The translations under genes and the position numbers were made by a program. The notes beneath the pieces are model-generated. The model was not told the origin of the DNA and did no database searches. It worked only from the letters and a program-made list of their open reading frames with translations. Positions 19,514 through 29,989 of a stretch of 64,000 nt of DNA are shown in pieces. The stretch is from Paenibacillus lentus (GTDB lineage Bacteria; Bacillota; Bacilli; Paenibacillales; Paenibacillaceae), in NCBI RefSeq assembly GCF_003931855.1, contig NZ_CP034248.1, positions 1,488,001 to 1,552,000 of the forward strand, written 5' to 3'. Every line of letters begins with the position of its first letter. Within the stretch, counting starts at the first letter, position 1.

Positions 19514-20361
19514 CCATAACCAAGTCAAAGTGGAAAGGCCTGATTCGCCATGCGATGCTTACTGTATTCAGTTTAATTATGGTCTATCCTGTCATTTGGT
19601 GGATCGGCGCTTCTTTGAAAAGCAACCAGGAGCTAAGCTCGCCGTCGCTTTTCCCGACTGTTCCTCAGTGGTCCAACTACATTAAGGGCTGGCACTCGGT
19701 TCCAGGGTTTACGTTTACCGATTTTTATGTGAATACTTTTTATCTCATTATCGCGATTATTATCGTGACGGTTATTTCTAGTACACTGGTCGCTTTTGGC
19801 TTCGCCAGATTGGACTTCCCGCTGCGGGGCTTCTGGTTCTCGCTGCTCATGCTTACGCTGATGCTGCCGGGGCAGGTGCTCATTATTCCACAGTATGCGA
19901 TGTTCCACCAATTCGGCTGGGTCAATACGTATTTGCCGTTTATCGTGCCACACGCATTGGCGGGGGGAGCGGGAGGAACCTTCTTCGTCTTTCTGCTAAT
20001 TCAATTCATTCGCGGTATTCCGCGGGAGTTGGATGAATCGGCAAAAATCGACGGGTGCAACTGGTTCGGAATTTATTGGAGAATCATCATGCCTTTGATG
20101 AAGCCGTCGATCGTGACCGTGATCATTTTCTGTTTCCTCTGGAACTGGGATGACTTCCTAGGTCATCTGCTGTACATTAACTCTGTAGATAAATACACGG
20201 TGGGATTGGCGCTGCGGATGATTAACGACTCCCAAGGTGGAGCGGAATGGGGACAACTTCTCGCGATGTCGCTAGTATCCATTCTACCAGCAACTTTCTT
20301 GTTTACCTTCGCCCAGAAGTATTTCGTCGAGGGCGTAGCCACAACCGGAATTAAAGGGTAG
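19510..20361 (+). CDS. ABC sugar transporter permease (UgpE/YtcP type)
   Basis: 283 residues from the ATG at 19510, which overlaps the previous stop by four bases and has GGGGGGAAAAG in front. It has six membrane helices and the EAA loop ELDESAKIDGCNWFGIYWR. It would form the heterodimeric membrane channel with the preceding permease. A rho-independent terminator follows 35 bases later, so the kinase gene behind it may be read separately or by read-through. Confidence 0.95.
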   Translation: MTITKSKWKGLIRHAMLTVFSLIMVYPVIWWIGASLKSNQELSSPSLFPTVPQWSNYIKGWHSVPGFTFTDFYVNTFYLIIAIIIVTVISSTLVAFGFARLDFPLRGFWFSLLMLTLMLPGQVLIIPQYAMFHQFGWVNTYLPFIVPHALAGGAGGTFFVFLLIQFIRGIPRELDESAKIDGCNWFGIYWRIIMPLMKPSIVTVIIFCFLWNWDDFLGHLLYINSVDKYTVGLALRMINDSQGGAEWGQLLAMSLVSILPATFLFTFAQKYFVEGVATTGIKG

Positions 20362-20395
20362 CCAGCTAGCAATCAATATAATATATTAAAATTAA

Positions 20396-20432
20396 GAAAA
20401 CATTGAGGCAGGCGCGGCTTCAATGTTTTTTT
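20396..20432 (+). terminator. Terminator after the second permease gene
   Basis: AAAACATTGA pairs with TCAATGTTTT around a GC-rich loop (GGCAGGCGCGGCT), followed by a run of T. Confidence 0.8.
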
Positions 20433-20487
20433 AGGTCTTGTATCGGTGCTTTTCTTAGACTCTTGCTTGAAAGAGGGGACGCACATT

Positions 20488-22227
20488 ATGATCAATCCAT
20501 TCAAAAAATATAGAATCGATTTTCTGTTCATTATTTGCTTCGCCGGCTTGATTACACTTGTGCTCGCAAGCACGGTGTGGATTAGCTATGTCATCTCATC
20601 GCGCGAATTGGCCGATAATACATCCTATTACCAACAAAGGCTACTAGAGGAGCTGAATAATGAAATTACGGGCCGGCTTACATCGATCGAGCAGGTATCT
20701 CTTACCACCTCGAGGGACAGTGATTTGCTTACGTTTCTGTCGGGCAAGGAGGATGAGTTTGACCGCTATCGCAGGTCGATGGGCATTAAGCAGGCCCTTG
20801 CTCATCTGACCTATTCGATTCCGCAAATCCAAGCGATCGATTTATATCTGGAACAGCCCCAGTGGGGCGATCACCAGAGCTATATCCAGTTTCACCAATT
20901 GGAAGAGGCTGCGGAGCAGTCCTGGTATTCGGCATTGGAGAAGAACGATTTCGCCTGGTCGGAGGAGCATCAAATTACGACTTTCAAGGGAGAAGCCTCT
21001 GTGCTGAGCTTTTCTCGTAAAATTTATTATAATACCCGGTTTATGGGCATTCTTGTCGTGCATGTGAAGGCCGATTGGATCCGGAGCATGCTCGAAGGAT
21101 ATTCCCAGGATTCGAACCGCATTCTGCTAGATCGGAACGGCAGAGAGCTGCTTAGCGTTGGGAAGCCGATGAAGGAAGCCGGGCTGCTGGAGTCCGATCC
21201 GCGGTTTACAGGTGAATCGGGCGTTTTTCGTCTCCATACGCAGCCGCATAGCGACGAAAATCTCATTGTTTATTCCAAAGTAGCAGATTCCGATTGGATG
21301 CTCGTCGAGATTACGCCGTGGAAGCAAATTACGGCGGGTAGCGTGAAGCTTGCCGGAGCGATCATTTCGATTGGCATCGGTGCTTTATTGCTGGCGTTCC
21401 TGCTGACGCTCTTGCTAAGCCGGCAGTTCATGAAGCCGATTGCCCAGCTTGTAAAGGCGATGAAAACTTATGTCGTCGGAGGAGAACAAGCGAAGCTGAT
21501 GAACGACTATACGAATGAATTCGGTGTTCTCTTTGCGGGCTATCGCCGATTGAATGAACGAATCGAAGCGCTTTACTTATCGCTTGCCGAGCGTTATGAG
21601 CAGCAGCGGAAGGCTGAAATTGAGGCACTGCAGGCAAATATTAACCCGCATTTTCTCTATAATACGTTGGATCAGCTCAACTGGATGGCGATCGCGGAAG
21701 GCCAAGATAAGATGAGTCGCATTCTCGAGCTAATGGGCCGCATGTTCCGGATCGGCTTGTCCCATGGGGAGAGCTTCATTACGATCGGTGAGGAGTTGAC
21801 CCACGTGGGCTGTTATTTGGAAATCCAGCAGCTGAGATGGGAGGAAGGATTGGAGTACGAGGTAATAGCTGAGCAAGAGGTACAGAAGCTGTATATCCCG
21901 AAGATGACGCTCCAGCCCTTCGTTGAAAATTCGATGATCCATGGATTTAATTCAAGACAGAGTGGCCATATCCTGATCAAAGTGGCAGAGGAAGGCGAAC
22001 GCATCCGCATTATCATCAAGGATGATGGGACGGGGTTATCTTATAACCATGATAAGGGAAATAACCGGCGCAAGGGTGGATACGGAATTAGGAACGTAAG
22101 GGAAAGATTCTCGGCGTATTTCGGCAAGGAATTTGATATCTCACTCGCGGACGGTGAGCAGGGAGGGACGATCGTATCGATTGCTTTTCCACGGCTTACC
22201 GAAGCACCGGGAAGGGGCGAAGCATAA
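20488..22227 (+). CDS. Sensor histidine kinase, YesM type
   Basis: 579 residues from the ATG at 20488, which has AGAGGGG at correct spacing; an upstream in-frame ATG (20446) overlaps the terminator. A membrane helix near the N-terminus is followed by a large extracellular sensor (to about residue 275). Then come a second helix (about 285-310), HAMP, and a His_kinase domain with the phosphorylated His in NINPHFLYNTLDQL. The ATPase part has the N box LQPFVENSMIHGF and G boxes DDGTGLS and GGYGIRNVRERF. Its partner is very likely the AraC-type regulator encoded at 23818. This YesM/YesN pairing typically controls carbohydrate ABC genes in Paenibacillus. Confidence 0.95.
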   Translation: MINPFKKYRIDFLFIICFAGLITLVLASTVWISYVISSRELADNTSYYQQRLLEELNNEITGRLTSIEQVSLTTSRDSDLLTFLSGKEDEFDRYRRSMGIKQALAHLTYSIPQIQAIDLYLEQPQWGDHQSYIQFHQLEEAAEQSWYSALEKNDFAWSEEHQITTFKGEASVLSFSRKIYYNTRFMGILVVHVKADWIRSMLEGYSQDSNRILLDRNGRELLSVGKPMKEAGLLESDPRFTGESGVFRLHTQPHSDENLIVYSKVADSDWMLVEITPWKQITAGSVKLAGAIISIGIGALLLAFLLTLLLSRQFMKPIAQLVKAMKTYVVGGEQAKLMNDYTNEFGVLFAGYRRLNERIEALYLSLAERYEQQRKAEIEALQANINPHFLYNTLDQLNWMAIAEGQDKMSRILELMGRMFRIGLSHGESFITIGEELTHVGCYLEIQQLRWEEGLEYEVIAEQEVQKLYIPKMTLQPFVENSMIHGFNSRQSGHILIKVAEEGERIRIIIKDDGTGLSYNHDKGNNRRKGGYGIRNVRERFSAYFGKEFDISLADGEQGGTIVSIAFPRLTEAPGRGEA

Positions 22228-22336
22228 TCGGACGATTTTATAATAAATTGTGCATCTCTCTTATACTCCATATTACGCGGAGTTGGTAGGATAAATATTG
22301 ACTACAATATATTTTTTCTCTAGGGGGTAAGGCATT

Positions 22337-23647
22337 ATGATAAAATGGAAGCGATTGCAGATTGTCGCAGCGCTGCTAGTATGCTCTTTATTGTTGGCCG
22401 CATGCGGCGGTGGTAAGGGCGATAATGCTGGAGCAACGTCTAGCGATGCACCGGCTGCATCTAATGCGGCGTCAGAGAAAGTAAAGCTGCGGATTATGTG
22501 GTGGGGATCGCAGCCACGTCACGAAGCGACGTTGAAGGCATTGGAGCTGTACACCGAGAAAAATCCGCATATAACTTTCGAGCCGGAATACTCTGGAATG
22601 GACGGGTACCTGGATAAACTGTCTACTCAGGCAGCTGCTCATAACGAGCCGGATATTATCCAAATGGATCCAGGCTGGATTTCTGATTGGACATCACGTA
22701 ACCAATTGGAAGAGCTCGACTCCATGGTGAACTTGGCTGACTTGACGCCAAGCCTTCTGCCAATTGGGCAGAAAGACGGCAAGCAGTATGGAGTACCGCT
22801 AGGATCGGTTGCTTTTGGGTTGATATATGACAAAGCTGCCTTAGAGAAGCTGGGCGTAGCTACTCCGCAAGATGGCTGGACATGGGATGATTTCTTCGCT
22901 CTAGCGGAGGAAGTGAAGCCTAAACTGGCGAAAGGCCAGTACTTCACCTTGGATTACGCTGGCAACTACTTTATGTTTAGTGCTTATCATTATGCCAAAG
23001 GCAAAGGGACGCTGATTACGGATGACGGCAAATTCAACATCGATGAAGCAACGTTCCTGGAATGGACGAAAAAGTTTGAACAGCTTCGCAATGAGGGACT
23101 AGTGCCTCCAGCCGATTTGAATGCGTCCGATAAGGAAATGGACCCGACGGCTGACCTGTTGGTTAACGGCAAAGTATTGTTCCGTTATTCATTCTCGAAC
23201 AACTACACGACATGGGACAGTATGAAGGAAGGGGCTTTCGATCTTGTGACGATGCCGCGGGCTGAGGAAGCGGGCGGATGGTTGAAACCGTCCATGTTCC
23301 TTAGTTTGTCTCCAAACTCCAAGCATAAAGAAGAAGCAGCGAAATTTATCGACTGGTTCATCAATGATCCTGAGGCTGGAGCTATTCTAGGAACAGCGCG
23401 TGGTGTACCTGCTAATGCGAAAATCGCAGAAAGCTTGATACCGACCCTGCCGGAGGGTGAGCAAGTGGGCATGAAACTGATCGATGCTACGACTCCGGAC
23501 GGGCAGACCTTTACAACGGGGCCAGAAGGCTGGGTGAACTTCATCGACAAAGATTTCCCGCTTGTACGCGACGAGCTGAGTTTTGGTAGAACAACGCCAG
23601 AGAAGGCTTATGAATCTCTGAAAAAGGCTGCGCAAGAGTACGAATAA
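22337..23647 (+). CDS. Sugar-binding lipoprotein of the ABC transporter
   Basis: 436 residues. The signal peptide ends in a lipobox LLLAAC with the lipidated cysteine at residue 23. The mature part is a family 1 extracellular solute-binding protein (KLRIMWWGSQPRHEATLKA; FEPEYSGMDGYLDKL; EPDIIQMDPGW). It would deliver the oligosaccharide to the two permeases at 18560-20361. It is separated from the permeases by the kinase gene, which is unusual; in many clusters the binding protein is adjacent to the permeases. A long stem-loop follows the stop. Confidence 0.95.
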   Translation: MIKWKRLQIVAALLVCSLLLAACGGGKGDNAGATSSDAPAASNAASEKVKLRIMWWGSQPRHEATLKALELYTEKNPHITFEPEYSGMDGYLDKLSTQAAAHNEPDIIQMDPGWISDWTSRNQLEELDSMVNLADLTPSLLPIGQKDGKQYGVPLGSVAFGLIYDKAALEKLGVATPQDGWTWDDFFALAEEVKPKLAKGQYFTLDYAGNYFMFSAYHYAKGKGTLITDDGKFNIDEATFLEWTKKFEQLRNEGLVPPADLNASDKEMDPTADLLVNGKVLFRYSFSNNYTTWDSMKEGAFDLVTMPRAEEAGGWLKPSMFLSLSPNSKHKEEAAKFIDWFINDPEAGAILGTARGVPANAKIAESLIPTLPEGEQVGMKLIDATTPDGQTFTTGPEGWVNFIDKDFPLVRDELSFGRTTPEKAYESLKKAAQEYE

Positions 23648-23692
23648 TAAGGTGAACAAATGCCCTTTATTTTGAATGACTACTAAATTATA

Positions 23693-23734
23693 ACGTCATG
23701 CCTGAGAGGCTTAACAGCTAATCGGGCATGACGT
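23693..23734 (+). terminator. Stem-loop after the binding-protein gene
   Basis: ACGTCATGCC (23693-23702) and GGCATGACGT (23725-23734) are perfectly complementary over ten pairs. There is no T run, so it may act as an mRNA-stabilising hairpin or attenuator rather than a full terminator. Confidence 0.55.
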
Positions 23735-23817
23735 ATTATCATCGATGCGTTGCATTATGCATGGCATAATTCACGACATTATGCGAGAACACTGCTGTTG
23801 CAAAGGGGGCTCTATAG

Positions 23818-25434
23818 ATGTGGAAGATTGGAATCATCGATGACGACCGCGGGGTGCTGCAGGGAATCAAAAGAGCGATCCCCTGGGATGAGTTGAATGC
23901 AGAGTGGGCAGGAGAGGCGCTGAACGGAGAAGAAGGTCTGGCAATGATTCAGTCTGCTTGTCCTGATATCGTCATAACCGACTTATATATGCCTGTCATG
24001 AACGGACTCGATATGATCGAGCAGCTGCGGCAAAACGGATATAAGGGCAAGGTCATTATTTTGAGCGGATATTCTGATTTTGAATATGCCCGCCAGGCTT
24101 TGCGGCTGAACGTGAGTGATTACTTGTCCAAACCGGTCAGCGTCCCTACCCTTAAGTCTGTGCTCGGCGAAGCCATAGCCGATCTGGAGAAGCAGGAGGA
24201 GCGGCGGGTGAAGCAGGATGAGCTGCTTCAGAAGCTGAGGTTGTATGAGCCGTTTGTAGAGAAGGAATGGGTGAAGTCGGCTGCGGCGGGCACTTTGCAG
24301 AATTCAAGTCTGGATATGGAAATTCCAACACCCTATCGTTACTGGTCTGAATGCGATCATACCGTTCTTGGCATTGAATTGGTTCGTAATCAACGGTCAG
24401 CGAAGCTCAGCTTGTCTGATTGGAGCCTCCTTCGTTTTGCAATCAGCAACATTATTGGGGAAGTGACCCAGGGGATCTTCGTCTCCTTTGACTATACAGA
24501 TTTGCACACGAACCGCTCTGTGATTATTGTGCACAGCGAGCCCACCGAGCCAGCTGATCGATTGCGTGAGCGGCTGGAGCAGCTTGGCGTTCGCTTGATC
24601 GATTGCGTCAAGAGCTATTTGAAGTTGAAGATTCGCATCGGGATCGGTGAGCGCAAGAATAGCATCAAGGATATCGGCAGCTCGACAGAAGAAGCCTTTC
24701 GCGTTATCGACTTGAATCTGCAGCCGGCAGTTCCCGGTTATGATTTATTTGTCTATACACAGGAACTGCACAGTGGAGATGCACAAGCGCCGGTTCGGCC
24801 CATCAAGCTGTATTTAGAGCTGGCTGGAGCTATCCGAACGTCGCAGGAAAATCAGGCGCGTAAAATTATTAGGGATTATATGACACGGCTTGAGAAAGAA
24901 AAAGGCATCACGAAGTCATATGTCGGCATGTTGGCTGGTGAGCTATGGGGAATTATTGCTTTTGCTTTCTATGAGATGGGAACGGTCTTGGATGATATTT
25001 TTTCGAATGAGTGTATTACCCGTGAAATTGCTGATTTAAATCGGCCTTCTGAGCTGGCCGAGTGGCTCGGCGCCAAAATCGGAATCGTGTTCAGCAGCCG
25101 TGAATGGGGTGGCAACGGCAAGCATCGGCAGGCCGTCGACTTCATGATGGAATATATCCACGAGCACTACGCCGAGGATATCACTCTGGCTGGGCTTGCA
25201 GATAAAGTGTACATTTCGCGTAATTACCTCTCGATGATTTTTAAGAACATTACGGGGGAGACGTTTAATAATTATTTGACAAGAGTGCGAATTGAGAAGG
25301 CTCGAGAACTCTTGATGGAGAAGAAAGTTCTGGTATATGAAGTCGCGGAAATGGTCGGATACAAAAACGTTCCTTATTTCAGCACGGTGTTTAAGAAAAT
25401 TACTGGGATGAACCCGACGGAAATCGTGAAATAA
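23818..25434 (+). CDS. Response regulator with AraC-type DNA-binding domain, YesN type
   Basis: 538 residues. The receiver domain (1-120) has the acidic pocket IIDDD, the phosphorylated Asp55 in VITDLYMP, and the conserved Lys in SKPVSV. A middle region of about 280 residues (as in other YesN proteins) leads to two helix-turn-helix motifs of AraC type at the C-terminus (ITLAGLADKVYISRNYLSMI and VYEVAEMVGYKNVPYFSTVF). AAAGGGGG precedes the ATG. It probably activates the surrounding transporter and GH67 genes on signal from the kinase at 20488. The GH67 gene follows after 15 bases. Confidence 0.95.
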   Translation: MWKIGIIDDDRGVLQGIKRAIPWDELNAEWAGEALNGEEGLAMIQSACPDIVITDLYMPVMNGLDMIEQLRQNGYKGKVIILSGYSDFEYARQALRLNVSDYLSKPVSVPTLKSVLGEAIADLEKQEERRVKQDELLQKLRLYEPFVEKEWVKSAAAGTLQNSSLDMEIPTPYRYWSECDHTVLGIELVRNQRSAKLSLSDWSLLRFAISNIIGEVTQGIFVSFDYTDLHTNRSVIIVHSEPTEPADRLRERLEQLGVRLIDCVKSYLKLKIRIGIGERKNSIKDIGSSTEEAFRVIDLNLQPAVPGYDLFVYTQELHSGDAQAPVRPIKLYLELAGAIRTSQENQARKIIRDYMTRLEKEKGITKSYVGMLAGELWGIIAFAFYEMGTVLDDIFSNECITREIADLNRPSELAEWLGAKIGIVFSSREWGGNGKHRQAVDFMMEYIHEHYAEDITLAGLADKVYISRNYLSMIFKNITGETFNNYLTRVRIEKARELLMEKKVLVYEVAEMVGYKNVPYFSTVFKKITGMNPTEIVK

Positions 25435-25449
25435 AGAAGGGGTGGCAAT

Positions 25450-27558
25450 ATGAATAGTAATTATGATTTAGCTTGGCTGCGGTATGACAAAGTATCAGCG
25501 GATGGAGCAGGTAGGGAACAATCTCTAGCGCTGCAGCAGCTTCAAGGGTATTTGAGCAATATCGTGATGGCCGACGGGGTGTCTTCCCAGGTATTTCGCA
25601 CGGCAATACAGGAGTTGACGAAGGGCATTGGCTCATTGACAGGCGAGCAGCCTTCTCTCTCTCATACCGTGGAAGCTGATCGCTTTCTGGCTGTAGGTAC
25701 GTTGGAGGATACGGGCAACCTCGGCCATCTGCCGTTGCTAAATGATTCACTGGAGGCAGCGGAAGCAGCTCGTTTGGGAGAAGAAGGTTATGTTATCCGC
25801 GAGGTGGCTAGAGAAGGCAAGGATTACATTGTTATTGCCGGGAGAACGGAAAAGGGACTGCTTTACGGTGTGTTTCATTTTTTGCGTCTGCTGCAAACGG
25901 GTCAGGCGTCGGAGGCGCTGGATTTAGTCGAGGCGCCGAAGTATCAGCTACGGATGGTTAATCAATGGGACAATATGGACGGGAGCATTGAGCGCGGGTA
26001 TGCAGGTCAATCGGTTTTTTATCAGGACAATAAGATCGTCTCGGATCTGACCCGCGTACGGCAATATGCCCGAATGCTGGCCTCTGTCGGGATTAATGGT
26101 ATAGCCATCAATAATGTCAACGTACATGAGGTGGAAACGAAGCTGATTACGCCAGAGCTGTTGCCTGACGTTGCTCGGGTGGCCGATGTGTTCCGCGATT
26201 ATGGGATTCGCCTTTATCTCAGCGTTAACTTTGCCGCGCCACTCGAGCTGGGGGGGACGTCCACTGCTGATCCGCTGGAGCCAGTTGTACAAGAATGGTG
26301 GAAGGAGCGCGCGGCGGATATTTATCGCTACATCGCTGATTTTGGTGGATTTCTGGTCAAGGCTGATTCCGAGAATCGTCCGGGGCCGTTCACGTATGGC
26401 CGGGATCATGCGGATGGTGCCAATATGTTGGCAGAAGCACTGGAGCCTTATGGCGGACTCGTATTGTGGAGATGTTTTGTATATGATTGCCATCAGGACT
26501 GGCGGGATCGCAAAACCGACCGTGCCCGCGCAGCCTATGATCATTTCAAGCCACTGGACGGCAGGTTTAAGGATAATGTTATTTTGCAAATCAAAAATGG
26601 CCCGATGGATTTCCAGGTCAGAGAGCCGGTATCGCCGCTGTTCGGTGCCATGAAGCAAACGAATCAGATGCTGGAATTTCAGATCACTCAGGAATATACA
26701 GGACAGCAAAGGCATGTATGCTACTTGATTCCGCAGTGGAAAGAGGTACTAGAGTTCGATACGCTATGCCAGGGTGAAGGCAGCAAGGTGAAGGATATTG
26801 TCGCCGGACAGGTTCATCCGTATAAATATAGTGGGATTACAGCGGTATCCAGCATTGGCGATGATTATAACTGGACAGGGCATTATCTTGCTCAATCCAA
26901 TTTGTACGGATATGGTCGGCTGTTGTGGAACCCGGAGTTGAGCGCGGAAGAGATCGCCGAGGAATGGACGAATATGACCTTTGGTGACGATCAGGCTGTG
27001 GTGAATACCATTCTGGACATTCTTATGGAATCCTGGCCGACCTACGAGAACTATACCTCTCCGCTTGGCGTAGGCTGGATGGTCGTGCCGCATTATCACT
27101 ACGGTCCAGACGTGGACGGGTATGAGTACTCCAAATGGGGCACCTATCATTTTGCGGATCGCGATGGCATCGGTGTAGACAGAACTCAAGCGACAGGTAC
27201 GGGATACTCGGCTCAATACGTTGGTGCAAATGCAGCTCTATATGACAGCCTGGAGACTTGCCCAGATGAGCTATTGTTATTTTTCCATCATGTACCCTAT
27301 ACCCATGTCTTGAAATCCGGTAAGACCGTTATTCAACATATTTATGACACCCACTTTGCAGGGGTCGAACAGGTGGAGCAGTGGATCGTGCGCTGGGATG
27401 CCCTGGAGAAGGATAAGCTTGACCAGCAGCGTTATACTCATGTGAAGGAGCGTCTGCTGGAGCAGCTCGAGAGCGCCAAGCATTGGCGGGATGTGATCAA
27501 TACGTATTTTTATCGTAAATCAGGTATCCAGGATCAGCATAATAGAGTGATTTACTAG
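25450..27558 (+). CDS. aguA: Alpha-glucuronidase, glycoside hydrolase family 67
   Basis: 702 residues, the usual family size, with no signal peptide, so it acts in the cytoplasm. GH67 enzymes remove (4-O-methyl-)glucuronic acid from the non-reducing end of short aldouronic acids derived from xylan. By comparison with characterised enzymes, the acid is Glu308 in [11 protein letters not shown] and the base pair is Asp387 in IKNGPMDFQ and Glu415 in FQITQEYTG; the spacing of 28 between the last two matches the family. The tight link to the regulator and transporter suggests that the substrate is imported as an intact oligosaccharide. No xylanase or xylosidase gene is in this window. Confidence 0.95.
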   Translation: MNSNYDLAWLRYDKVSADGAGREQSLALQQLQGYLSNIVMADGVSSQVFRTAIQELTKGIGSLTGEQPSLSHTVEADRFLAVGTLEDTGNLGHLPLLNDSLEAAEAARLGEEGYVIREVAREGKDYIVIAGRTEKGLLYGVFHFLRLLQTGQASEALDLVEAPKYQLRMVNQWDNMDGSIERGYAGQSVFYQDNKIVSDLTRVRQYARMLASVGINGIAINNVNVHEVETKLITPELLPDVARVADVFRDYGIRLYLSVNFAAPLELGGTSTADPLEPVVQEWWKERAADIYRYIADFGGFLVKADSENRPGPFTYGRDHADGANMLAEALEPYGGLVLWRCFVYDCHQDWRDRKTDRARAAYDHFKPLDGRFKDNVILQIKNGPMDFQVREPVSPLFGAMKQTNQMLEFQITQEYTGQQRHVCYLIPQWKEVLEFDTLCQGEGSKVKDIVAGQVHPYKYSGITAVSSIGDDYNWTGHYLAQSNLYGYGRLLWNPELSAEEIAEEWTNMTFGDDQAVVNTILDILMESWPTYENYTSPLGVGWMVVPHYHYGPDVDGYEYSKWGTYHFADRDGIGVDRTQATGTGYSAQYVGANAALYDSLETCPDELLLFFHHVPYTHVLKSGKTVIQHIYDTHFAGVEQVEQWIVRWDALEKDKLDQQRYTHVKERLLEQLESAKHWRDVINTYFYRKSGIQDQHNRVIY

Positions 27559-27695
27559 GTGTTTCGGGAGTAGTTCAGGTGCGTGGAGTGTGGAGTGTGA
27601 AGTGTGAAGTGCGTGGAGTTATTGTGTTGATTGGGTGAGTGATTGAGTGAGTGATTGAGTGATTAAGTGATTAAGTGATTAAGTTTACTAGCCTT

Positions 27696-27799
27696 ATTAG
27701 CTTACAGCATTACTAGCAGTATTACTGGCATTATTAGTTTACAGCATTACTAGCAGCATTACTGGCATTATTAGCTTACAGCATTACTAGCCTTGTTAG
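27696..27799 (+). repeat. Tandem array, 37-bp period
   Basis: Units at 27696-27732 and 27733-27769 and a partial third at 27770-27799. Each unit holds two related halves (TTACAGCATTACTAGCAG and CATTACTGGCATTATTAG). Confidence 0.9.
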
Positions 27800-28025
27800 T
27801 TTGAATTGCTGCTATATGCTATAAAAGTAAGCTAAAGAATAGGATGCGGGCAGGGCAAGAGAGAAGTTGATTCCAAAAGAAACGGATGGGGCTGTTCAGG
27901 AGGTCAGTGAAAACGGACTGCTGGACAGCTCCATTTATTCTCAAAAATACTGCTTTTCAGCTCAAGCCGGCGGTCGGTCGCCTAGGTGATTGTATTCTTG
28001 TATCTTGTAAACCTATAGCGTCCAA

Positions 28026-28216
28026 TTGTGAGTCGATATCGCCCATCGTGAATCTAACGCAAGACGTGAGTCGATATCGCCTATTGTGAATCAATACGCC
28101 CAAAACGTGAGTCGATAGCCGCTCATCGTGAATCTAACGCAAGACGTGAGTCGATATCGCCTATCGTGAATCAATACGCCCAAAACGTGAGTCGATAGCC
28201 GCTCATTGTGAATCTA
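28026..28216 (+). repeat. Tandem array, 80-bp period built from 40-bp halves
   Basis: Two 80-base units (28047-28126 and 28127-28206) differ only at C/T positions. Partial units lie on both sides. Each is made of two diverged 40-base halves sharing GTGAATC and ACGTGAGTCGATA. Confidence 0.93.
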
Positions 28217-28304
28217 TATTATCCAGGAAATTTGGGGCACAAGCACCATAGATCGTTGTAACATTCTACGTGCTAGCCAATGTCTTTTTCAATAGTTCAA
28301 CTTT

Positions 28305-28496
28305 TATAAATGGATTTATAGTAGTTAATTTCTGTGTTATAGGGAAAGCAAATATTTAAATGGATTTCATGTGGCTAAAAAAGGGAAATGGGCCAATCTT
28401 GGGCTAGAATCCTGATTTTAGATTCATAAAATCCATCTAATCCTCTGATAGCTTCATTTATAGCACTACTAGATACATGAAATCCATTTAATGTAC
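28305..28496 (+). repeat. Fold-back intergenic repeat, copy B
   Basis: The best preserved copy. TAAATGGATTTCATGT (28357-28372) and ACATGAAATCCATTTA (28475-28490) are a perfect 16-base inverted repeat. An outer arm TAAATGGATTTATAGTAG starts at about 28307. It lies 180 bases beyond the 3' end of the MFS gene. Confidence 0.88.
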
Positions 28497-28675
28497 CATG
28501 GCGAGGTGTCTTGGTACATGGCAACTTATCGTACACCAGAGCATGGTGAGGTGTTCTAGTGTACAGCATCTTAATGCAGCAGATAGTAAGGCATCCTAAT
28601 ATGAACAGCTTAGTACACGCAGGACGTTGGTAACCTCTCCCTCGCAGCTCATCCAGCATTCATACCGCCCATACC

Positions 28676-29989
28676 TTATTCTGGTCCGACATAACCTTTG
28701 CGTCCGGCAGCATATCCGAAGACTATCGTTAGTAAAGATAATCCGGTAATTGTTGCTAGCGGGACAGACCAATTTCCGCTCTGATCATGGATGAAGCCGA
28801 ACAGAGTCGGTCCAACAGCGGCAAGTAAGTAGCCGAAAGACTGTGCCATTCCGGATAGTTCAGCTGCCTGATCAGCTGTTCGCGAACGCAGGGCGAAGAA
28901 CAAGATGACAAGACTGAATGTCGTTCCGCAGCCGAGACCGATTGCTATTATGAATAAAGATGTCAAGGCTGAACTGCCGATCCAGATGCCTCCGAATCCG
29001 ATGAGGAACAGAGCGGAGGAGACGGCAGCTAGTCCTTTTTGACTTTGCGTTCTGGAGGCGATAAGTGGCATCAGGAAAGATCCGGCCATACTTGCAACTT
29101 GCATCAGGGAGAGCATCCAGCCCGCTTTTGCAGGATTCAATCCCTGTTCTTGCAATATTTCCGGTAGCCAGGAAATGCCTACATAGAACATGATCGATTG
29201 GAAGCCCATGAAGATTGTTACCTGCCAGGCAATGGAAGATCTCCAGACGACTCCTGTTTTACGATAAGAACGTGCACCCTGTGATTTGTAGTTGTTACTG
29301 TTGCGGCGGAGCTGGGGAATCCATATTAAGGCGGCTACAGCTGACAAAATGGCCCAATAGACGAGCGCACCTCTCCACCCTGCACTGTGGGAAAGAGGGA
29401 TGCTGATTCCGGAGGCAATGGCTGCCCACCCGTTCATGGACGAGGTGTATAAGCTGGTCATCAGGCCAATTCGATGCGGGAGGTCGCGTTTGATTAAGCC
29501 GGGGACCAACACATTGCAAACCGCGATCGCACTGCCGATTAAGGCGGTTCCGAAAAACAATGCAGGAATATTAGGCAGGGAACGTACAAGAATTCCCGCT
29601 GTCATAACGACCATGCAGTAGAGCAGTGTTCGCTCCATACCGAACCGCCATGCCAGTTTGGGAGCGGCGAGGGCGAAAATGGCAAAGGCGATGAGCGGCA
29701 GCGTGGTCAGCATGCCCGCAGCCGTATGTGATAGCCCTGTAGTGCTTTGGATTTCGCCAATAAGCGAGCCAACGCCAGTGAGTGGCGAACGCAGCGTTGC
29801 CGCAGTGAGCAGAATAGCTATAATCAGCAGTGCTGATGCGCCAAGTCTTTGCTTTGCAGGACGATTGTTGGCCTTCAAGGTTTTATTTGAATTATTGTCA
29901 AGATCATTACCCGTATTTCGGATAGAGGAAGAGAGTGGGGCAGCTTCAATTCCTGGTCGTTTTGATGTGTCGTTTTTTGATTCTTTCAT
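28676..29989 (-). CDS. MFS transporter of the CynX/NimT family
   Basis: 437 residues with about twelve membrane helices after a hydrophilic N-terminal tail of about 45 residues. Family marks include ATLRSPLTGVGSLIGEI in the first helix pair, AVCNVLVPGLIKRD, and the late AELSGMAQSFGYLLAAVGP. Members move cyanate, 2-nitroimidazole or other small molecules; the substrate here cannot be read from the sequence. AGGAGGAG lies 12 bases before the ATG. The gene stands alone and is flanked by two fold-back repeats in inverted orientation (28305-28496 and 30315-32032). Confidence 0.92.
   Translation of the reverse strand: MKESKNDTSKRPGIEAAPLSSSIRNTGNDLDNNSNKTLKANNRPAKQRLGASALLIIAILLTAATLRSPLTGVGSLIGEIQSTTGLSHTAAGMLTTLPLIAFAIFALAAPKLAWRFGMERTLLYCMVVMTAGILVRSLPNIPALFFGTALIGSAIAVCNVLVPGLIKRDLPHRIGLMTSLYTSSMNGWAAIASGISIPLSHSAGWRGALVYWAILSAVAALIWIPQLRRNSNNYKSQGARSYRKTGVVWRSSIAWQVTIFMGFQSIMFYVGISWLPEILQEQGLNPAKAGWMLSLMQVASMAGSFLMPLIASRTQSQKGLAAVSSALFLIGFGGIWIGSSALTSLFIIAIGLGCGTTFSLVILFFALRSRTADQAAELSGMAQSFGYLLAAVGPTLFGFIHDQSGNWSVPLATITGLSLLTIVFGYAAGRKGYVGPE

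Larger units (their letters stand above)
27559..28304. other. Gene-free stretch filled with tandem repeats
   Basis: From 27575 to 27615 there are GTGGAGTGT-like units, and from 27640 to 27690 a GTGATTGAGTG/GTGATTAA ladder. A 37-bp array and an 80-bp array follow (annotated separately). No credible gene was seen. Confidence 0.7.
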
